DNA from: Ignisphaera sp.
Lineage (GTDB): Archaea > Thermoproteota > Thermoprotei_A > Sulfolobales > Ignisphaeraceae
DNA length: 64,000 nt
Assembly: GCA_038831005.1 (NCBI GenBank)
Contig: JAWBKZ010000002.1
Span: forward strand, 124,001 to 188,000
Direction of reading: 5' to 3'
The notes below the pieces were generated by a model. That model saw only the letters and a program-made list of their open reading frames with translations. It was not told where the DNA came from and did no database searches. Of the stretch, positions 41,904 to 50,550 are shown one piece after another. A program made the position numbers and the translations under genes. Within the stretch, counting starts at the first letter, position 1; the number at the start of each line of letters is the position of its first letter.

Positions 41904-41954
41904 TCAGTGATCGAGGGCTACATCATGGACTCAGGCAAACCCCGTCTTCATCAT
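41904..41954 (-). ncRNA. C/D box guide sRNA candidate
   Basis: Read on the minus strand: C box ATGATGA (41954-41948), 13-nt guide (41947-41935), D' CTGA (41934-41931), 4-nt spacer, C' ATGATGT (one mismatch, 41926-41920), 12-nt guide AGCCCTCGATCA (41919-41908), D CTGA (41907-41904). The geometry is textbook. The complementary targets would be GCAAACCCCGTCT and TGATCGAGGGCT, both rRNA-like in composition but unverified. It lies in a large gene-free region. Confidence 0.78.
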
Positions 41955-42057
41955 TAAAGGATCTGCCAAACCTATACTCTCATTAAGGTTATGTTTAGCA
42001 AAATTTTTAAGTCGTAGCTATACTGTGGTTTGAATCAGAGGTGGTTTTGTTGAGCCA

Positions 42058-42174
42058 ATGGAGATAAACCGTACAGATATAGATACATATGTAGCAACAT
42101 ATGTGTTCTTGATAGGGTCTCTATTCGGTAAAGTGGATGTAATTAATGTTCCTATAGGTGATTCTGATGCCTGA
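42058..42174 (+). CDS. Possible 38-aa leader peptide before paaK
   Basis: The frame starts ATG 42058 and ends 42174, overlapping the paaK start by 8 nt. A GAGGTGG purine-rich site lies 12 nt before it. The peptide has a hydrophobic centre (TYVATYVFLIGSLFG). It may be a short membrane peptide, a leader, or chance. Confidence 0.25.
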   Translation: MEINRTDIDTYVATYVFLIGSLFGKVDVINVPIGDSDA

Positions 42175-43474
42175 CAGCTGGATCTGGAATCCTTCAGCAG
42201 AATGTATGAATAGAAGTGATTTAGTTGAGCTTCAGCTAAAGAGATTAAAGATGCAGGTTCATCGTCTATTCAGTACAGCTGGATACTATCGTAGAAAGAT
42301 GAAGGAGTTGGGTGTTTCTCCAGATGATATAAAATCTCTCGACGATTTAAAGAAACTACCATTTACAACAAAAGACGATCTAAGAGAGCTACAACCTTTT
42401 GACCACATGGTTGTACCTCTAGAAGAGGTTGTAGAAGTTCATGGAACTTCTGGAACAACTGGTGAACCAGTATTTATGTATTATACAGCTCGCGATATAG
42501 AGAACTGGAGTGAAATAATGGCTAGGTCTCTAGCTTCAGCAGGTTTAACCAAAAAAGATATACTACAGATAACACCAAGCTTTAGCCTCTTCACAGGAGG
42601 TTTTGGATTCTTCTACGGAGCTAGAAAGATAGGTGCATTCATAGTTCCAACAGGTCCCGGATTTTCACGCAGACAAATATATGTTATGATGAAGCTCGGA
42701 ACAACAATGATCGCAGGTGTAGCTAATTATGCTCTTAGGCTTGCTGAAGTTGCATATGAAATGGGTATAGATCCTGCAAAAGACACAAAAGTAAGAAAAG
42801 GTGTTTTTGGTGCAGAAATGTGGAGTGATAGTCTTAGGAAAAAGATAGAGAAGATATGGGATATGGAGACATTCGATATATATGGTATGGCTGAGCTCTA
42901 TGGACCTGGTACAGCCATTGATTGTCAATATCATTTAGGTCTTCATGTGTGGGAGGATCATTACTTGGTTGAGGTTATTGATCCTAAAACGGGTGAGCCT
43001 TTAGAACCGGAAGAAAAAGGAGAACTAGTGGTAACAACATTAACTAAAGATGCAGTACCATTGATAAGGTATAGAACAAGAGATATAACAAGAATACTAG
43101 ACACAAAATCATGCAGCTGCGGAAGAACACACATAAAAATAGATAGAATACAGGGAAGAACAGACGACATGTTCATAATAAACGGAGTAAACATATGGCC
43201 ATCAGCAATAGAGGCTGTGCTATTTAAGTATCCCTTCATAGGTAATGAATATCAGATAATTGTTAAGAAGTCTAATGGCGGCGATAAATTGTTGATAAAG
43301 GTTGAGTCTATTAGAAATCTTACAGAGCAAGAAAAAGAGGTGTTAGGTAAAAAGCTTCAGTACGAAATTAAGGAAACAGTACTAGTTACACCAGATATTG
43401 AGATTGTAGATCCAAACACCTTACCCAGAAGTGAGGGTAAGGCTAAAAGACTCTACATAATTGAAGAAAGCTAG
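42167..43474 (+). CDS. paaK: Phenylacetate-CoA ligase family protein (copy 1)
   Basis: This AMP-forming arylacetate-CoA ligase converts phenylacetate or related acids plus ATP and CoA to the thioester. Motifs are VEVHGTSGTTGEPVF (P-loop), YGMAELYGPG, RYRTRDITRIL and a C-terminal RIQGRTDDMFIINGVNIWPS. The ATG at 42167 has GGTG 6 nt upstream, so it is preferred to GTG 42158. Three blocks are identical at nucleotide level to the second copy (42284-42388, 42725-42801, 42937-43214), while the rest has diverged. It is convergent with iorB. Confidence 0.92.
   Translation: MPDSWIWNPSAECMNRSDLVELQLKRLKMQVHRLFSTAGYYRRKMKELGVSPDDIKSLDDLKKLPFTTKDDLRELQPFDHMVVPLEEVVEVHGTSGTTGEPVFMYYTARDIENWSEIMARSLASAGLTKKDILQITPSFSLFTGGFGFFYGARKIGAFIVPTGPGFSRRQIYVMMKLGTTMIAGVANYALRLAEVAYEMGIDPAKDTKVRKGVFGAEMWSDSLRKKIEKIWDMETFDIYGMAELYGPGTAIDCQYHLGLHVWEDHYLVEVIDPKTGEPLEPEEKGELVVTTLTKDAVPLIRYRTRDITRILDTKSCSCGRTHIKIDRIQGRTDDMFIINGVNIWPSAIEAVLFKYPFIGNEYQIIVKKSNGGDKLLIKVESIRNLTEQEKEVLGKKLQYEIKETVLVTPDIEIVDPNTLPRSEGKAKRLYIIEES
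42284..43214 (+). repeat. paaK copy 1 blocks identical to paaK copy 2
   Basis: Blocks 42284-42388 (105 nt), 42725-42801 (77 nt) and 42937-43214 (278 nt) match, base for base, the reverse complement of 47056-47160, the corresponding central block (about 46.64-46.72 kb) and 46230-46507. Synonymous positions are identical inside the blocks and divergent between them, indicating gene conversion. The pair forms inverted repeats around iorBA. Confidence 0.9.
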
Positions 43475-43508
43475 TATTAGAAATGCATTACAACTATTTG
43501 TATGATAG

Positions 43509-44120
43509 CTACAGAGATATACAGTTGCTTACATAATTTTTTCTATCGAGTTTCTCTAGAGCTTGTCTATATCCTGCAGTTAAGGCAAATCTATTTGTTT
43601 TACCCAAGATATGCTCAACAACATCTTCAACAATCTCTATTGGTATTATGCTTGATATCTCTTGAAAAGCTAAAAGTGCTCCAAGCATGATCATGTTAAT
43701 TGTTCTTGTATCACCTATCTCCTTAACTATATCTTGCATATCTATAGTTAAGATATTTATTGGTGATTTAGAGAGAACATCTATTACCTGTTTTTTTGTA
43801 GGTATATTCTCTATACCTGGTGGAGGTAGATATAGATCGCTTAAGATCATCCAGCCACATTTCTTGAGATAACGAATAGCTCTAAGAGCCTCAATCATTT
43901 CGAGAACAACAACGTAATCTGCTGATGCTAGAGGTATGAGTGGAGCCTCTATATCACCTATCCTAACAAAAACCTCTACCGATCCTCCTCTCTGTGCCAT
44001 TCCGTGGGTTTCAGTAGTCTTAATGTTTACACCTAGCTTAGTACATGCATTACCTAGAACGACACCCATAGTTATTATTCCTTGTCCACCTACTCCAGAT
44101 AATACGATATCTATCTTCAT
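43509..44120 (-). CDS. iorB: Indolepyruvate ferredoxin oxidoreductase, beta subunit
   Basis: IorB is the gamma-domain-type subunit of an arylpyruvate:ferredoxin oxidoreductase that makes aryl-acetyl-CoA from aromatic 2-oxo acids. It begins IDIVLSGVGGQGIITMG, with ETHGMAQRGGSVEVFVRIG (family signature) at about 37-55. It has 203 aa. Its ATG overlaps the iorA stop by 4 nt (ATGA). Its 3' end converges on paaK copy 1, 34 nt away. Confidence 0.93.
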   Translation of the reverse strand: MKIDIVLSGVGGQGIITMGVVLGNACTKLGVNIKTTETHGMAQRGGSVEVFVRIGDIEAPLIPLASADYVVVLEMIEALRAIRYLKKCGWMILSDLYLPPPGIENIPTKKQVIDVLSKSPINILTIDMQDIVKEIGDTRTINMIMLGALLAFQEISSIIPIEIVEDVVEHILGKTNRFALTAGYRQALEKLDRKNYVSNCISL

Positions 44121-45970
44121 TCCTTATTCACCATAGCTTTAACAGGACATATCTGTGCACATACGCCACATCCACGACATAGAGATTCGACTATATATGG
44201 TTTAGCATCTCCTACAACAATAGCTGGACAAGCAAGTGATTTTACACACAATAGACATCCAATGCATTTATTTGAGTCTATAGTATAGCGACTCTTTATG
44301 AGACCTAACCGTAGTGCAAGTAATGAACAGATTCTTCTTGAAACTAGTAAAGCTATACCTCCATCCATGACAATTCTAAGACCTTTCACTAGAGTTTCTA
44401 TAGCTTTGGTTATATCATATGGATCGAATACATTAACATAGTCTACACCAGTAGCTTTAGCTATTTCCTCTATACCGATTTTTCTTCCCTGAAGACCTCT
44501 AGCAGTTATACCTGTACCTGGATGAGGTTGGAAACCGGTCATAGCTGTTGTCTCGTTATCTAGAACTAATATAAGCATTGGGGATCTATTGTAAACAGCA
44601 TTTATCATAGGTGCTATACCTGCGTGAAAGAATGTAGAGTCTCCAAGTATTGCTACAACAGGTCTATCTCTAACAGTATGGGAAAACCCATTAGCTAGAC
44701 CTATACTTCCACCCATATTTATTATTGTGTCTTGCATTCTGTATGGAGGTGCTATTCCTAGGCTATAGCATCCTATGTCTCCAGTATAGATGGGGTCTAC
44801 ACCAAGTTTTCTAGAGGCAAGTTTTAAAGCATAGAATGTAGCTCTATGAGGACAACCAGGACAGAGTACTGGAGGTCTAGGCGGGATCTCAATGTGTATC
44901 TCGATGGGTTTCGGTGGACTCCACTCGATACCGCATAGCTTAGCTATAGCTTGAGCAACTCTATCTATTGTTAACTCACCTATCCTACCGATTAGATCTT
45001 CTCCGTGAATCTCTACATGGATATCCATATCGAACAATATGTTCTTTAACTGCATCTCAACTATAGGATCTGTCTCTTCTACCACTAGAATCTTCTCAAC
45101 ACCTTCAACAGCTTTTGCGACCAGTTTATTTGGTAGAGGTACAGGTGTTGAGATCTTTAGTATCCTTGCCTCTACTTTAAGAAGCTTCAATGCATCTCTT
45201 GAGTAAGCATAACCTACACCAGAAGCAACAACAAGAAGTTTTCCATCACCTTCAACTCTATTGTATTGAATATCAGCTAACACCTCGGCAAGCTCTCTCC
45301 ATTTCCTAACCAACTCTACCTTCATCTTTCTTGCATGGGCTGGTATTACAGCCCATCTCTCTGGTTCTCGTGGAAATAATCCTGAAACTCGAGGAGTTCT
45401 TAGAGAACCAAGTTTTACTGGAGCTCTAGCGTGGCTAACTCTAGTTACAGATCTAAGAATAAATGGATGAAGAAATTTTTCCGAAAGCTCTAGACCTAGA
45501 TACGTAAGCTCTTTAGCTTCTTGAGGATTAGAAGGCTCTAGAACAGGTATGTATGCATGAAGACCATACCATCTATTGTCTTGCTCATTTTGACTACTAT
45601 GCATGTAAGGATCATCAGCTGAAACTATCAGAAAACCAGCTTTAACCCCAGTATATGCGCTAGACATAAGAGGATCAGAAGCTACATTAAGACCTACATG
45701 TTTCATAGCTGTTAAACTTGGGACACCACTCATGGCGGCAGCATATGCTAATTCAAAAGCCGTTTTCTCATTTGTGCTCCACTCAACATAGATACCCAAC
45801 TCATTAGCTACTTCAGCAAGAGTACCTATAATTTCACTTGATGGTGTACCTGGATATGCTGCAGCTACACCTATACCATACTCTATAGCACCTCTAGCTA
45901 TAGCCTCATTACCTAAAAGAAAAACAGTAGTGCTAGACTCACCTAAAATCCTATGGACATGTTTAACCAT
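44117..45970 (-). CDS. iorA: Indolepyruvate ferredoxin oxidoreductase, alpha subunit
   Basis: This is the large TPP-containing subunit. The N-terminal pyrimidine-binding domain starts LLGNEAIARGAIEYGIGVAAAYPGTPSSEI; the TPP/Mg domain has CPGCPHRATFYALK and GDIGCYSLGIAPPY. The C-terminus has two 4Fe-4S ferredoxin motifs (CIGCLLCVKSLACP and CRGCGVCAQICP, about 574-612). An ATG at 45970 lies directly after TTG 45973; either overlaps the paaK2 stop. It belongs to the operon paaK2-iorA-iorB for aromatic amino acid catabolism. Confidence 0.95.
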   Translation of the reverse strand: MVKHVHRILGESSTTVFLLGNEAIARGAIEYGIGVAAAYPGTPSSEIIGTLAEVANELGIYVEWSTNEKTAFELAYAAAMSGVPSLTAMKHVGLNVASDPLMSSAYTGVKAGFLIVSADDPYMHSSQNEQDNRWYGLHAYIPVLEPSNPQEAKELTYLGLELSEKFLHPFILRSVTRVSHARAPVKLGSLRTPRVSGLFPREPERWAVIPAHARKMKVELVRKWRELAEVLADIQYNRVEGDGKLLVVASGVGYAYSRDALKLLKVEARILKISTPVPLPNKLVAKAVEGVEKILVVEETDPIVEMQLKNILFDMDIHVEIHGEDLIGRIGELTIDRVAQAIAKLCGIEWSPPKPIEIHIEIPPRPPVLCPGCPHRATFYALKLASRKLGVDPIYTGDIGCYSLGIAPPYRMQDTIINMGGSIGLANGFSHTVRDRPVVAILGDSTFFHAGIAPMINAVYNRSPMLILVLDNETTAMTGFQPHPGTGITARGLQGRKIGIEEIAKATGVDYVNVFDPYDITKAIETLVKGLRIVMDGGIALLVSRRICSLLALRLGLIKSRYTIDSNKCIGCLLCVKSLACPAIVVGDAKPYIVESLCRGCGVCAQICPVKAMVNKE

Positions 45971-47274
45971 CAAATAGACCTCTTATCTATAACAACCTTG
46001 GGCTTTCCATCAAATCTAGGTAGAGAACTAGGCTCAACAATCCTAACTATAGGTGTAACTATTATTGTTTCCCTCAAATCTCTCTGAAGCTTTTTCTCTA
46101 AAGCCTCTCTCTCGCTATCGCTCAACTTCTTTATAGCTTCTACAATCACAGTCATTTTATCTAGAGCATCTTCTCTCTCAAGAACTATTTGATAAAATGG
46201 TGCAACCATTGGCTCCCTCAAGATAACTTCCTCTATTGCTGATGGCCATATGTTTACTCCGTTTATTATGAACATGTCGTCTGTTCTTCCCTGTATTCTA
46301 TCTATTTTTATGTGTGTTCTTCCGCAGCTGCATGATTTTGTGTCTAGTATTCTTGTTATATCTCTTGTTCTATACCTTATCAATGGTACTGCATCTTTAG
46401 TTAATGTTGTTACCACTAGTTCTCCTTTTTCTTCCGGTTCTAAAGGCTCACCCGTTTTAGGATCAATAACCTCAACCAAGTAATGATCCTCCCACACATG
46501 AAGACCTGATTTAAATAAGCATTCACATGCAACTCCAGGTCCATAGAGTTCACTCATACCATACATATCATAGGCATTCATTTCCCAAACCTTCTCTATT
46601 CTTGCCCTCATTTCTTCACTCCAAGGAGCTGCACCAAACATTCCTTTTCTTACTTTTGTGTCTTTTGCAGGATCTATACCCATTTCATATGCAACTTCAG
46701 CAAGCCTAAGAGCATAATTTGGTACGGAAGTGAGCATGGTTACCCCTAGATCCTTTATCATCATTATTTGGCGTTGTGAATAACCTACACCTGCTGGTAT
46801 GGCTGTGGCGCCAATCTTTATAGCGCCGTAGTGAAAACCTAGTCCTCCAGTAAACATGTGGTAGTTGTATGCTATAAACACAATATCGTGTTTCGTTACA
46901 TTTATAGCCATTAAGCTTCTAGCCATTAATTCACTCCAATTCTCTAAATCTTTTCTTGTGTAGAATGAGAGTGTAGGCTTGCCTGTCGTTCCACTACTTC
47001 CATGAACTTCAACAACTTCAGATAAGTCGACTACCAATGTACCGTAAGGATAGTTCTCTCTTAGATCGTCTTTTGTTGTAAATGGTAGTTTCTTTAAATC
47101 GTCGAGAGATTTTATATCATCTGGAGAAACACCCAACTCCTTCATCTTTCTACGATAGTAGTAACTTCCTTCATATACTCTAACTAGCTGGTTCTTCAAT
47201 CTCTTTAGCTGTAGTTCTTTTAGATCACTACGCTGGATACATTCTAGACTAGGACTCAACATAGGGATATCCAT
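45970..47274 (-). CDS. paaK: Phenylacetate-CoA ligase family protein (copy 2)
   Basis: This is the second arylacetate-CoA ligase (434 aa), first gene of the iorAB operon. Motifs are VEVHGSSGTTGKPTL, YGMSELYGPGVACE and the shared C-terminal GRTDDMFIINGVNIWPS. It probably activates the arylacetates that can result from the Ior reaction, or works with IorAB in an energy-conserving acid/CoA cycle. It differs from copy 1 in the substrate-pocket segments (for example YNYHMFTGGLGFHYGA versus SFSLFTGGFGFFYGA), so specificity may have split while the CoA/ATP parts were homogenised. Confidence 0.92.
   Translation of the reverse strand: MDIPMLSPSLECIQRSDLKELQLKRLKNQLVRVYEGSYYYRRKMKELGVSPDDIKSLDDLKKLPFTTKDDLRENYPYGTLVVDLSEVVEVHGSSGTTGKPTLSFYTRKDLENWSELMARSLMAINVTKHDIVFIAYNYHMFTGGLGFHYGAIKIGATAIPAGVGYSQRQIMMIKDLGVTMLTSVPNYALRLAEVAYEMGIDPAKDTKVRKGMFGAAPWSEEMRARIEKVWEMNAYDMYGMSELYGPGVACECLFKSGLHVWEDHYLVEVIDPKTGEPLEPEEKGELVVTTLTKDAVPLIRYRTRDITRILDTKSCSCGRTHIKIDRIQGRTDDMFIINGVNIWPSAIEEVILREPMVAPFYQIVLEREDALDKMTVIVEAIKKLSDSEREALEKKLQRDLRETIIVTPIVRIVEPSSLPRFDGKPKVVIDKRSI
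46230..47160 (-). repeat. paaK copy 2 blocks identical to paaK copy 1
   Basis: 46230-46507 (278 nt) and 47056-47160 (105 nt) are perfect reverse complements of parts of paaK copy 1, together with a 77-nt block between them. The pair of genes is in inverted orientation with about 3 kb between the nearest identical blocks (iorBA lies inside). Confidence 0.9.
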
Positions 47275-47600
47275 ATAGAATCACCCTTTAAGAGAAGAGA
47301 TCTATATAGAATTCAGCAAATGTGGTACACATGTGGTGAAACTTTCTAGAGGGGGTTTCAATCTTTTTCTTCAACACAACCTGTATTGATCTATTTTCGT
47401 GCAATTCATTTATATTTGTTTTTGTTCGAACAATAATTAACACCAAAAACTTACGTTACGTTTAAAGGGGTTTAAAAGGTTTATTTCTGTAAACACTTGT
47501 TGATTAAAAATACTATACCACAAGTAATCTGCATAAGATCAAGAAATCAATATATTCAGCAATACAAATACTGTAGAACTCTAGAGGTGTAGATCTTCAG
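47275..47600. other. Intergenic region between paaK2-iorAB and the KaiC-like gene
   Basis: This 326-nt gap holds the promoter of the paaK2 operon (minus strand). A single gggtttcaatctttttc near 47353 looks like half of an archaeal CRISPR repeat but is not repeated. Nothing else is recognisable. Confidence 0.4.
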
Positions 47601-49106
47601 CTATGAGGTTTCATCCATAATGCATAAATGTTTAGATATTTCCTCTAAACATTCATTTACTTCATTGTTATCAAGTACAAAAGACCTCATTCCTCTCCTC
47701 CATATGTAGAGTCTATAGTTTTGTTTGTTCTCTGTAGGAATAAACTTCATAACTATATCGGATAGTACCGAAAATATGTTGCTTAATTCATCGTTGATTT
47801 TAGATGCAATTCTAACAACAATTTTATGTTTTTGTTTAAGTATATTTACCTGATTGTATAGAGATGAGATATAAACTGGATCACGATACTCAATAATAGC
47901 CGGTATCTCTACAGAATGAAATACAATAACATCGGCCGTAGCTTCATTTATTAGGCTATACTCTTTAGCGAGACCTTCTGAAATACTATAGGCGTAAGGA
48001 TTCATGCTCTTGAGAATAACGTTCTTTTGTAAGATAGTCCTCACTTTATCTACATCACTACAAAATCTTTTAAAAACCCTTAGCAGTAGTTCAGTCATTG
48101 TTTCAGGAGAGTAGAGGTAGCTTATGATCAGAGTTTTTAGTTTGTTTCTAAAAGCAATTCCAAGTATGAGAGGTGCTGCTTCTACAGCTCTTAGATCTGC
48201 TGGATACTCAATATATATGCTGTGTCCCATATGTATATGGTCTAGAACTTCTTTAAGTGATCTACATGGAGGCTCAAGTTCTACTCCCGGTCTACCTACT
48301 TCAGAAAGTATGGGAGGTACAAATACCTTTATGCCCTTGTCTGTCAATATTGTATAAGGTATTTCTGCTAAAGTTACGGGTACTCCTCTAGCTTTTCTAA
48401 TCTCTATGTATCTAGTGAGTAAGCCTCGCTCAATCCTATGCTTAAGAATTAGAACAACATCTGCCACAAACTCTATAGAGCCAATCTCAACTCTTTCTAT
48501 ATCCATAGGAAGTTCGGCAACAAGGATAGCGATACCCTTTATTATATCAGGAATAGCATAGAAATAGTTCTGTAACCATGCTCTTCTATCAGGAGACTCC
48601 ACAACCTGAAGCAAAGTATTTATAGAGTCTATTACAACAATTTTTGGATTCCAACTAGATATAGCTCTATTAATAGATTCTACAGCTTCTTCAACATTCT
48701 TCATAATAGGTATTCTAATAAATACATATAGACCTTTCTTCTCAAGTTCATAGAAATCTATGCCAAGATTCTTCATAACCCTGTAGAGCTTTTCCCTAGT
48801 CTCTTGAAAAGATACATACAGACATCTGTGGCCTCTTAATGCATTTGAGTAGCATATTGTTGATGCAAGTGTTGTTTTACCTGAACCAGGATGACCAGCA
48901 ACAACAACCATAGATCCAGGATAAAGTAGCTCTGGAAGAAGTTTATTGAGTTCGTCGATACCTATTGAAAAGTGCATATCGCTTAACCTTTTAGCTCTAA
49001 AAGAGTAAATTAGTGATATTAGACCATTTAAATCTATATCATGGTAAATAGGTACAATACTAGAAAAGCAATAATCATCAATACTCAACATAAATCTGTA
49101 ACACAT
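47601..49106 (-). CDS. KaiC/RadA-like ATPase with degenerate second domain
   Basis: This 501-aa RecA-superfamily protein has an N-terminal KaiC domain with Walker A VVAGHPGSGKTTLAST (about 65-80), IVVIDSINTLL (Walker B, about 151-161) and VAELPMDIERV. The second half (about 285-480) keeps a RecA-like strand order but lacks a P-loop, so it is probably a non-catalytic KaiC-like domain. Archaeal KaiC-like proteins act in signalling or as regulators of motility or kinases; no partner gene is adjacent. The start may be GTG/ATG at 49106 or the ATG five codons later. Confidence 0.78.
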   Translation of the reverse strand: MCYRFMLSIDDYCFSSIVPIYHDIDLNGLISLIYSFRAKRLSDMHFSIGIDELNKLLPELLYPGSMVVVAGHPGSGKTTLASTICYSNALRGHRCLYVSFQETREKLYRVMKNLGIDFYELEKKGLYVFIRIPIMKNVEEAVESINRAISSWNPKIVVIDSINTLLQVVESPDRRAWLQNYFYAIPDIIKGIAILVAELPMDIERVEIGSIEFVADVVLILKHRIERGLLTRYIEIRKARGVPVTLAEIPYTILTDKGIKVFVPPILSEVGRPGVELEPPCRSLKEVLDHIHMGHSIYIEYPADLRAVEAAPLILGIAFRNKLKTLIISYLYSPETMTELLLRVFKRFCSDVDKVRTILQKNVILKSMNPYAYSISEGLAKEYSLINEATADVIVFHSVEIPAIIEYRDPVYISSLYNQVNILKQKHKIVVRIASKINDELSNIFSVLSDIVMKFIPTENKQNYRLYIWRRGMRSFVLDNNEVNECLEEISKHLCIMDETS

Positions 49107-49305
49107 ATTGTTTTTAATCTAGTGCGTAAAACTTATTGATAGTCTGTTTCTGTATAGACAAGATAGATGATCTGTATCGGTGGAACTGAAGAGACTCTCT
49201 AATAGCTAAAGTGAAAGCAGCTACAATACGCAATTGATTTATAGTCACCTAATATATCTGGATAAAAAGTATTCATATTAAAACAGATCTACTTTATTAG
49301 ACTGT

Positions 49306-49383
49306 TTAGCTACCTTTTTGTTTTCTACTACATCCTCTTCTACTCTTTTTTGTTTCCTCCTTCTTTTCTACATCTCTACTCAT
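49306..49383 (-). CDS. Possible 25-aa highly basic peptide
   Basis: This short frame (ATG 49383, stop 49306) encodes a Lys/Arg/Glu-rich peptide beginning MSRDVEKKEETKKSRRG. GGTGGTG lies 7 nt upstream and a TATA-like gtttatatag about 45 nt upstream on the same strand, both properly spaced. No homologue is known to me; very short basic peptides do occur in Crenarchaeota. Confidence 0.35.
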   Translation of the reverse strand: MSRDVEKKEETKKSRRGCSRKQKGS

Positions 49384-49563
49384 GTTTATGCACCACCAAG
49401 ATAGTGATTAATGTGCTAAACTATATAAACTAAGAGGGTTAATTAGAGTTAGTCAGTTTATGAAAAATGTTTGCAGTAGCCTATATATAGCTGTAGTAAC
49501 AATCTGGTTTAGTGTGCTACATAACCATCAATACATCAATAGGTATGCTACTGGTGTATAGTA
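49384..49563. other. Intergenic, divergent starts
   Basis: The region is AT-rich. It contains the TATA-like element of the small peptide on the minus strand and the leader of the ABC transporter on the plus strand (GGTG 7 nt before TTG 49564). The rest of the gap (49107-49305) shows no gene; TAGATGATC...CTGA near 49165 fails C-box consensus. Confidence 0.4.
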
Positions 49564-50550
49564 TTGACTAAAGCTATAGAGGTTAGAGACATTATCAAGA
49601 GGTATAGAGTTAAAAAGAGGCTAGGGATTCTCAAGTCTATCACAGAATTCATTGATGCTTTAAAGGGGGTGAGCTTTAGTGTAGACTATGGCGAGGTTGT
49701 GGGTCTTCTAGGACCTAACGGAGCTGGTAAAACAACAACAATAAAAATATTATCGACACTTCTTCTTCCAGATGATGGTGAAGCTTATGTGGCTGGCTAT
49801 AATGTTGTTGAAGAGCAGAACGAGGTTAGAAAGAGAATAGGCATAATGTTGTCGGTTGAGAAAGGATTCTATGGTAAATTGACTGGACGAGAGAATCTAG
49901 AATACTTTGCGGCACTTTATGGGCTAGATGGTAAGAGATCTAGAGAAAGAATAGATTATTTGCTGAAGCTTCTAGAGCTCGACAAACTTGGAGGCGATTA
50001 TAAGCTCTTTGAAGAGTTTAGTTTAGGAATGAAGGCTAGATTAAGTTTAGCTAGAGCTCTTCTAAGTGATGCACCTATACTTCTTCTTGATGAACCTACA
50101 CTAGGGCTAGATCCACCTAGTGCACGAAAGATAAGAGAGCTCGTTAAAGATTTGGCTCATAGAGAAAACAAAGCTATTCTGTATACTACTCACAATATGT
50201 TTGAAGCTGAACTCGTATGTGATAAGATTCTCTTAATAAACAAGGGAAGAATAGTAGCTGATGGTACACCACAAGAGCTTAAGTCTCGTATACCAAAGCT
50301 TAAGGTAATTACATTGGATATCAGGGGAAAAGGATCCATAGATAAAGTTCTAAAGGATTTAGAGGAAAAGTACGAGTTTAAGGAAGAGAATGGTATCTAT
50401 GAAGTTAGAATTCATGTTCATAGACCTGAAGAAGTATTTAACGAAACTGTTAGAAAGTTCATAAATAATGGTTTCGAGATTCTATCTGCTAGAATAGAAG
50501 AACCGACACTTGAAGATGTGTTTATATACTTTAGCGAGGGATCTAGTTGA
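49564..50550 (+). CDS. ABC-2 type transporter ATPase
   Basis: This is the nucleotide-binding subunit of an exporter (328 aa). Walker A is LLGPNGAGKTTTIKIL (about 48-63), the signature is EEFSLGMKARLSLARAL, and Walker B LLLDEPTLGLDPPSA, with a His switch in LYTTHN. A C-terminal extension (about 235-328) of the DrrA type follows. The start is TTG with GGTG 7 nt before. Its stop overlaps the first permease start (TTGA), so three genes form an operon. The exported substrate is unknown. Confidence 0.93.
   Translation: MTKAIEVRDIIKRYRVKKRLGILKSITEFIDALKGVSFSVDYGEVVGLLGPNGAGKTTTIKILSTLLLPDDGEAYVAGYNVVEEQNEVRKRIGIMLSVEKGFYGKLTGRENLEYFAALYGLDGKRSRERIDYLLKLLELDKLGGDYKLFEEFSLGMKARLSLARALLSDAPILLLDEPTLGLDPPSARKIRELVKDLAHRENKAILYTTHNMFEAELVCDKILLINKGRIVADGTPQELKSRIPKLKVITLDIRGKGSIDKVLKDLEEKYEFKEENGIYEVRIHVHRPEEVFNETVRKFINNGFEILSARIEEPTLEDVFIYFSEGSS

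Noticed and set aside
42284-47160. Identical paaK blocks as insertion-sequence ends or an assembly duplicate
   Set aside because: The blocks lie inside two intact, otherwise diverged genes with no transposase or target-site duplication; gene conversion explains them better.
47340-47385. gggtttcaatctttttc motif resembling an archaeal CRISPR repeat
   Set aside because: It occurs once; no second copy or regular spacers are nearby, and no cas genes are in the window.
49160-49190. TAGATGATC followed by CTGA as C/D sRNA
   Set aside because: The C box has two or more mismatches and no second C'/D pair follows.
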